Assembly: GCA_028276205.1 (NCBI GenBank)
Contig: JAPYWU010000004.1
Coordinates: 1 to 27,167, forward strand
Reading direction: 5' to 3'
Source: Dictyoglomaceae bacterium
GTDB lineage: Bacteria; Dictyoglomota; Dictyoglomia; Dictyoglomales; Dictyoglomaceae
Length of the DNA: 27,167 bases
Shown: positions 22,927 through 27,167 of the stretch, piece after piece
Position numbering within the stretch: the stretch's first letter is position 1
Layout of the letters: the number at the start of each line of letters is the position of its first letter
Notes under the pieces: generated by a model
Databases searched by the model: none
What the model was told of the DNA's origin: nothing
What the model saw: only the letters and a program-made list of their open reading frames with translations
Position numbers and translations under genes: made by a program

Positions 22927-24120
22927 TTACTTTCTTGCTTTTTGTATGGCATCTTTTATTTGTGCTACTGCCTCTTTTAAAGCAACATCAGGAGCTTTTT
23001 TACCTGAGGTTATCAAAGTGAGGGCATCACCCATGTAGCTCCATACTGGTCCCATTTCTGGTATATTAGGCATAGGTATTCCATCAGCAGCACTTGCTCC
23101 AAACGCTTTTATGTCTGGGTTTGATGATACTACTATATATGCATCTTTCCTTGCCAATATTCTGGGATCAGTCTCAAAGAGTTTTAATTCTAACTCTTTA
23201 GAAGCTAAAACTTCAGTTGCAAAAGTTTTTAATATGGCCAAATTGGGTGATCTGGAATTTATCATAAAGCCCTGAACTCCTACAAAAGGTCTCATTGGCT
23301 TTCCATCAATCTTAGGTAATTTAGCTACACCATAGTTTATTTTTGCTTTTTTGATATTATCTATTTCCCAAGGACCGTTTATCATCATTCCTAATTTACC
23401 CTCTGAGAATAAACTGGTAGTTGTTTGGTAATCTACTCCTTGTTTTAAAATACCTTCTTTAAAGAGATTGACTAATTTTTCTACTCCTTTAATTGCTCCT
23501 TCATTTGCAAGTCCTATATCTAATGGATCTAATCCATTTGGAGTTTCTTTAAAGACATATCCTCCAAGAGCTGAGAAGAAAGGAAAACTAAAATAGAAGT
23601 TATTGTAATCATATAGGAATCCATAAATTCCACCTTTTGTTAAACTTTTAGCTACTCTAACTAAGGACTCATAGGTGGTTGGAGGATTTGGAATTAAATC
23701 TTTATTATAAATTAATGCTACTGCTTCCATGGAATAGGGTATCCCATATAATTTTCCGTTATAGGACATGGCTTTTAGAGTAACAGGTGTAAATTGATCA
23801 AGCACATTTTTGGGAAGAAAATCTATTGGAAGAAGAAGACCATTTACTACTAATTCTCCAAGCCAATCATGGGCTCCAACAATGATATCTGGACCCTCTC
23901 CAGTGGGTGCAGAAGTTATGAATTTAGGTTTAATATCTCCAAAACTTACCTCATTTACTTCTACTTGGATACCATATTTTTGAACAAAGGGTTTAACAGC
24001 TTCTCTTAATCCTTTAACTTGTGCTTCTGATGTCCAGATAGTTATTTTACCTGGAACTGCTCCAAGAGATAATGTGAAAACTAATAAAATAATTAAGCTT
24101 ATAATTAGAATCCTCTTCAT
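22927..24120 (-). CDS. malE: maltose/maltodextrin-type substrate-binding protein MalE
   Basis: Extracytoplasmic solute-binding protein of ABC cluster 1, 397 residues. A signal peptide covers about residues 1-20 (ending near SLGAVPG). It lacks the lipobox cysteine, so the protein is probably free or held in the envelope by another means. The mature start KITIWTSEAQVKGLREAV, the segment GPDIIVGAHDWLG, and FSEGKLGMMINGPWEI (a strongly conserved MalE-type segment) define the family. Next to malF and malG this fits a maltose or maltodextrin receptor. ATG at 24120 with AAGGGGG upstream. It is the first gene of the operon and has its own promoter and palindromic operator. Confidence 0.93.
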   Translation of the reverse strand: MKRILIISLIILLVFTLSLGAVPGKITIWTSEAQVKGLREAVKPFVQKYGIQVEVNEVSFGDIKPKFITSAPTGEGPDIIVGAHDWLGELVVNGLLLPIDFLPKNVLDQFTPVTLKAMSYNGKLYGIPYSMEAVALIYNKDLIPNPPTTYESLVRVAKSLTKGGIYGFLYDYNNFYFSFPFFSALGGYVFKETPNGLDPLDIGLANEGAIKGVEKLVNLFKEGILKQGVDYQTTTSLFSEGKLGMMINGPWEIDNIKKAKINYGVAKLPKIDGKPMRPFVGVQGFMINSRSPNLAILKTFATEVLASKELELKLFETDPRILARKDAYIVVSSNPDIKAFGASAADGIPMPNIPEMGPVWSYMGDALTLITSGKKAPDVALKEAVAQIKDAIQKARK

Positions 24121-24186
24121 GTTAATACCCCCTTAAAATAGATTTTTAAAAATCCATGGATAAAAGAAAGTTTGTTTTTTTTGCTT

Positions 24187-24196
24187 TCACCTCCTT
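24187..24196 (-). promoter_or_regulatory. orphan Shine-Dalgarno sequence in the malE leader
   Basis: On the minus strand AAGGAGGTGA lies 66 bases before the malE ATG and about 14 bases after the predicted transcript 5' end. No start codon follows at a usable distance; the next bases are A-rich and then pyrimidine-rich. It resembles the STAB-SD elements that protect mRNA 5' ends in Bacillus. Confidence 0.6.
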
Positions 24197-24198
24197 AC

Positions 24199-24212
24199 CT
24201 AACTCGTGTTAG
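24199..24212. promoter_or_regulatory. LacI-type operator over the malE start site
   Basis: CTAACTCGTGTTAG is a 14-bp palindrome with a central CG and one mismatched pair (A-A/T-T at the sixth position). The form is typical of LacI-family operators. It overlaps the predicted +1 of malE, where a repressor would block transcription. No LacI-family gene is in the window. Confidence 0.55.
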
Positions 24213-24216
24213 TAAA

Positions 24217-24245
24217 ATTATAGCATATGTTAAGAATTTTTTAAA
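24217..24245 (-). promoter_or_regulatory. malE promoter
   Basis: On the minus strand TATAAT (24222 to 24217) is preceded by TGC, giving an extended -10. TTTAAA (24245 to 24240) is 17 bases upstream as a weak -35. Expected start near 24210, leaving a leader of about 90 bases. Confidence 0.7.
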
Positions 24246-24273
24246 GATCTTTTTCTTTTTTTTATTTGTGATG

Positions 24274-24279
24274 TATAAT
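24274..24279 (+). promoter_or_regulatory. -10 element of the DUF4330 gene promoter
   Basis: A perfect TATAAT lies 41 bases before the ATG at 24320. The -35 position reads only TTTTCT. It is divergent from the malE promoter about 50 bases away. Confidence 0.45.
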
Positions 24280-24319
24280 CTCTTAGTTATAAACTTATAT
24301 AGATGGAGAGGGAGAAATT

Positions 24320-24793
24320 ATGAAGAGAATAAATCTTTTTGATCTTTTTGTGGTTTTGGTAATATTTTTGGCTATATTAGGATTTTTTTTAGTAAAAGAA
24401 GGTAAAACTCCTCTTGCAAAAGTGAAGGGAGAGGAAAAGAATATAGAGATTGACATGATTGTTAGAAATTTACCTCTTAATGACCATTCTGCAATAAAGC
24501 CAGGCGAAAAAGCTTTTATAAGAATAAAGAACCAACCTTTTGCTTGGGTAACTGTTAAGGATGTAAAAATATATGAGAAAAAAATATTAGTTCCTAATTT
24601 TAATGGTACATATACTTTTATAGATGATGTGAATAATCCATTCAATGTGGATATGCTTATTACCTTTACTACGAAAGGTTATGTAACTGAGGATAGTGTG
24701 ATTCTTGGAGTTAAAGTAAAGGTTGGTATGAATATAAATGTGGAGAGTTTTAAAGCTGATATTTCTGGAATAATATCCGCGATAAGGTATTAA
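24320..24793 (+). CDS. DUF4330 family membrane-anchored protein
   Basis: 157-residue protein with one N-terminal membrane helix (about 8-25, FDLFVVLVIFLAILGFFLV) and a beta-rich extracytoplasmic body. The C-terminal VILGVKVKVGMNINVESF matches, from memory, the end of the DUF4330 family, whose function is not known. ATG at 24320 with GGAGAGGGAG at 24305-24314 as ribosome site. Its stop is followed after one base by the start of the ligase-GT9 fusion gene, so the two are almost certainly co-transcribed, and a role in envelope polysaccharide assembly is likely by context only. Confidence 0.75.
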   Translation: MKRINLFDLFVVLVIFLAILGFFLVKEGKTPLAKVKGEEKNIEIDMIVRNLPLNDHSAIKPGEKAFIRIKNQPFAWVTVKDVKIYEKKILVPNFNGTYTFIDDVNNPFNVDMLITFTTKGYVTEDSVILGVKVKVGMNINVESFKADISGIISAIRY

Positions 24794-24794
24794 T

Positions 24795-27146
24795 ATGGAA
24801 AGGCTTGCAGATATTTGGAGAAAAAGTTTTGTTTTTTATATATTAAATAAGATAGAGTTATTTATAAAAGATAAAACAGATAAAATTATCTCTGGATCTT
24901 TTTCTTTTCCTTTTATTTCTTTTGTCCTTGAGTATTATCTATATCTTTTTATTTTTCTTATTCCCTTTTTATCCTCTGGAAAAATTGCCATAGGAATATC
25001 TATTGCTTTCTTTTTATGGTTTCTTGATACCTTCCTTTCAAAGGATAAAAAATTTTTTGAAAGTTTAAATTCCTTTGTTATTTTATATGTGATCTTTCTT
25101 CTTATAAATCTTGTTGCAACCTTCTTTTCTCCTTATCTTATACCAGCCATTAAAGGATATTTAAAGTTTTTAGTTTATTTTGCCATATTCTTAGTCTTTA
25201 AAGATGTTTTTAAAGATGATGAGAAAATAAAGAGAGCATTCTTTTCTATTCTTCTTTCTACTTTCTTCCTTTCTTTATATTGTCTTTATCAATGGATAAT
25301 TAAAGTTCCACCATTAGCTGGATGGGAAGATGTGGAATTTGTAGGAGAAAATGTAACAAGAGTTTATGGTACTCTCCAAAACCCTAATCTTTTAGGTGGT
25401 TATCTAATAGGAGTTATGCCTTTTATATTGTCCACAATCTATATATTTAGATTAAAGAGTATTCCTGTGATTACTACTATTTTAACTTTTCTTTCCATTA
25501 TATGGACTTATTCAAGAGGAGCATATTTAGGCTTTTTGGTGTCTATGGCTTTATATTTTATAATGATATTTAAGATAATTTATGAGCTAGGAAATAAAAA
25601 TATAAGAAAAGTTTTACTAGTGTTTTTGTTCATTGTCATACTTGCTGGTGTAGGAATTTTCTCCCAGTCCTCTTATTTTCAAAAAAGAATTCTTTCTGCT
25701 TTTACTCTTTGGGGGCACTCATCTAATGCAACAAGAATTGTAATTTGGGAACGTTCTTTTAAGATTTTTAAGGATTTCTTTTGGACTGGTATAGGTTTAG
25801 GTAATGATGTTTTTAGAAGAGTGTATGCTTTCTATATGGAGCCTAAATTTACTGCTCTTGCTTCTTATAACTTATTTTTAGAGGTTGGAATAGAAAGTGG
25901 TATTTTTGCCCTTATTGTTTTTCTTCTTATGATCTATTATCTTTATAGGAGATTTTTTATAAAATACTCAACATGGGATTTGAAACATAAAATATTAGGT
26001 ATCTCAGCTATTTCATCTATTACTGCTCCTCTTTTTCACGGGCTTGTAGATACAATATGGTATAGGCCTTACCCTCAGATAATATTTTGGTTTTCTGTAG
26101 CTATTCTCTTGAATCTTTTTGAATATGATGGAAAAATTAAAGAGATACTTTTATTTAATTTAGGGGGTTTAGGAGATCAAGTTTTATTTCTTCCAGTGGT
26201 TAAAGGAGTTATTCAGAAATTTAATCCTCAAAGGTTAAAGATTATAACTGAGAAAAGAGGAAGAAAAATATTTGATATACTCGGAATAGATGTGGAGGAG
26301 TTCAATCCAAAGGAAAAACTTTCTTTTTCTAAAACATTATATCTTATGGCAAAATTAAGAAGAGAATCTTATGATTTAAGTATATCTACAGGAAAATCTC
26401 CTTTTATTCCTATTTTTATGTATTTTGTAGGAGCGCCCATTAGAGTAGGATATATGGAAAATCCCTTGAGCTTTTTATATACCCATAAGGCTTCTTCTAA
26501 AAGGAATGAATATATGGGGAAAGTTCATTTTAGGCTTTTAAAATCATTAGATGAGAGTTTAGAATTCTCGTTACCTGAAATAGATATACCAGAGAATATA
26601 AAAAGTAAAGTAAAAGATAAAATCGTAAAGTATTCTTTAGAACCTTTTTCTTATATATTAATACATCCTGGAATAAGCAAGATGAGTATTAGGAGAGGTA
26701 TAGATAGAAGATGGGGTTCTGAAAAATGGAAAGAGTTGGTTGAAAGATTAAAGCAAAAAGGACTTCCTTATGTAATTGTTTATGGTCCAGATGAAGAAGA
26801 GACTATAGAGGAGTTAAAAAAATTGATAAAAGATGGATTGTTTATACTCCCTGATGATTTGGATGAATTTATAGGGTGGATATATTATAGTAAGGCTATG
26901 ATATGTTTAGATTCCGCTCCTTTGCACTTAGGTGTAGCATTGAAGAAACCTTTAGTTGCCCTATTTGGACCTACCAATCCTAAGGAGATTGTTCCCGAAG
27001 ATCCCAAATTTCAAATAGCTAAAATTGATCTTTCTTGTGAACCATGTTTATGGGATAAGAGAAATAAAGTTTGTGATAATTTATCTTGTATGGATATTCC
27101 CGTTGATTTAGTATGGGAAAAATTATTGGTTCTTATAGAGAGTTAG
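24795..27146 (+). CDS. O-antigen ligase/polymerase-like protein fused to GT9 glycosyltransferase
   Basis: 783-residue two-part protein. Residues about 40-440 form a membrane domain with ten or more helices and motifs of the O-antigen ligase/polymerase (Wzy_C, PF04932-type) superfamily: TLQNPNLLGGYLIG (193-206), TYSRGAYLGFLV (238-249), IWERSFKIFKDFFWTGIGLG (317-336) and HGLVDTIWYRP (415-425). Residues about 448-783 form a GT9 heptosyltransferase-like domain: FNLGGLGDQVLFLPVV (454-469), IHPG (623-626), DSAPLHLGVALKKPLVALFG (706-725) and a Cys set (748, 751, 760, 765). No gap or ribosome site splits the two, so a single polypeptide is expected. ATG at 24795, AAGG at 24784-24787. It probably joins or extends envelope glycans; acceptor and donor unknown. 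Confidence 0.85.
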   Translation: MERLADIWRKSFVFYILNKIELFIKDKTDKIISGSFSFPFISFVLEYYLYLFIFLIPFLSSGKIAIGISIAFFLWFLDTFLSKDKKFFESLNSFVILYVIFLLINLVATFFSPYLIPAIKGYLKFLVYFAIFLVFKDVFKDDEKIKRAFFSILLSTFFLSLYCLYQWIIKVPPLAGWEDVEFVGENVTRVYGTLQNPNLLGGYLIGVMPFILSTIYIFRLKSIPVITTILTFLSIIWTYSRGAYLGFLVSMALYFIMIFKIIYELGNKNIRKVLLVFLFIVILAGVGIFSQSSYFQKRILSAFTLWGHSSNATRIVIWERSFKIFKDFFWTGIGLGNDVFRRVYAFYMEPKFTALASYNLFLEVGIESGIFALIVFLLMIYYLYRRFFIKYSTWDLKHKILGISAISSITAPLFHGLVDTIWYRPYPQIIFWFSVAILLNLFEYDGKIKEILLFNLGGLGDQVLFLPVVKGVIQKFNPQRLKIITEKRGRKIFDILGIDVEEFNPKEKLSFSKTLYLMAKLRRESYDLSISTGKSPFIPIFMYFVGAPIRVGYMENPLSFLYTHKASSKRNEYMGKVHFRLLKSLDESLEFSLPEIDIPENIKSKVKDKIVKYSLEPFSYILIHPGISKMSIRRGIDRRWGSEKWKELVERLKQKGLPYVIVYGPDEEETIEELKKLIKDGLFILPDDLDEFIGWIYYSKAMICLDSAPLHLGVALKKPLVALFGPTNPKEIVPEDPKFQIAKIDLSCEPCLWDKRNKVCDNLSCMDIPVDLVWEKLLVLIES

Positions 27147-27167
27147 AATTTTTTGAATTATTTGAGT

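Noticed and set aside
24141..24161. Two overlapping AT-rich palindromes in the malE leader (GATTTTTAAAAATC and ATCCATGGAT)
   Set aside because: Short and mostly A/T, expected by chance in this composition; no link to a known regulator.
1..27167. CRISPR arrays, insertion sequences, tRNA or rRNA genes
   Set aside because: No spaced direct repeats, transposase motifs, cloverleaf or rRNA sequence seen on reading both strands.

Overview
The window is AT-rich (roughly one third G+C by eye), with strong AGGAGG-type ribosome binding sites, many AGA/ATA/TTA codons, tightly packed or overlapping genes, and structural RNAs much richer in G+C than their surroundings. Together with the gene set (a T-box in front of a full trp operon, a Cys-loop L-lactate dehydrogenase, a thermophile-type D-lyxose isomerase and a single-domain KaiC protein), this suggests an anaerobic thermophilic bacterium. 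My best guess is Dictyoglomus. That is inference from recall, not a database match.

Layout. (1) 38-1114: tRNA thiouridylase MnmA. (2) 1139-7820: a strong sigma70-type promoter, a tryptophan T-box riboswitch with its intrinsic terminator, and the complete operon trpEGDCFBA, in which every junction overlaps. (3) 7863-9089: a zinc alcohol dehydrogenase-type enzyme. It converges with a minus-strand pair (10925 to 9086) made of an alpha-oxoamine synthase and a formimino-/methenyl-tetrahydrofolate cyclase-family protein. (4) 11044-12006: L-lactate dehydrogenase, divergent from that pair, followed by a terminator. (5) 12143-14769: a single-domain KaiC-like ATPase, a small helix-turn-helix partner and an iron-sulfur RNA m5U methyltransferase, apparently one operon. 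Its upstream region holds phased TTAAC repeats, a GC-rich hairpin and an extended -10. (6) 14857-19987: MoxR ATPase, DUF58 protein and a polytopic membrane protein, then D-lyxose isomerase and an RNase HIII-like protein with an unusual zinc-ribbon C-terminal extension. (7) Minus strand 24120 to 19937: malE-malF-malG maltose/maltodextrin-type ABC transporter without an ATPase gene, then a small exported protein. (8) 24320-27146: a DUF4330 protein and a fusion of an O-antigen ligase/polymerase-like membrane domain with a GT9 glycosyltransferase.

How they work together. The trp operon is read through only when uncharged tRNA-Trp binds the leader: the proposed specifier (UGG) and the T-box bulge base (UGGC, pairing with discriminator G73) both point to tryptophan. 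The mal operon carries a LacI-type palindrome over its start site, a 5' leader with an orphan Shine-Dalgarno sequence, and an intercistronic hairpin that could set the MalE:MalF ratio. The MoxR/DUF58/membrane set and the DUF4330/ligase-GT9 set are envelope-related. The parts most worth a second look are the KaiC-HTH-methyltransferase operon, the extended RNase HIII, the ligase-GT9 fusion and the RNA elements of the mal operon. No CRISPR array, insertion sequence, tRNA or rRNA gene was seen.
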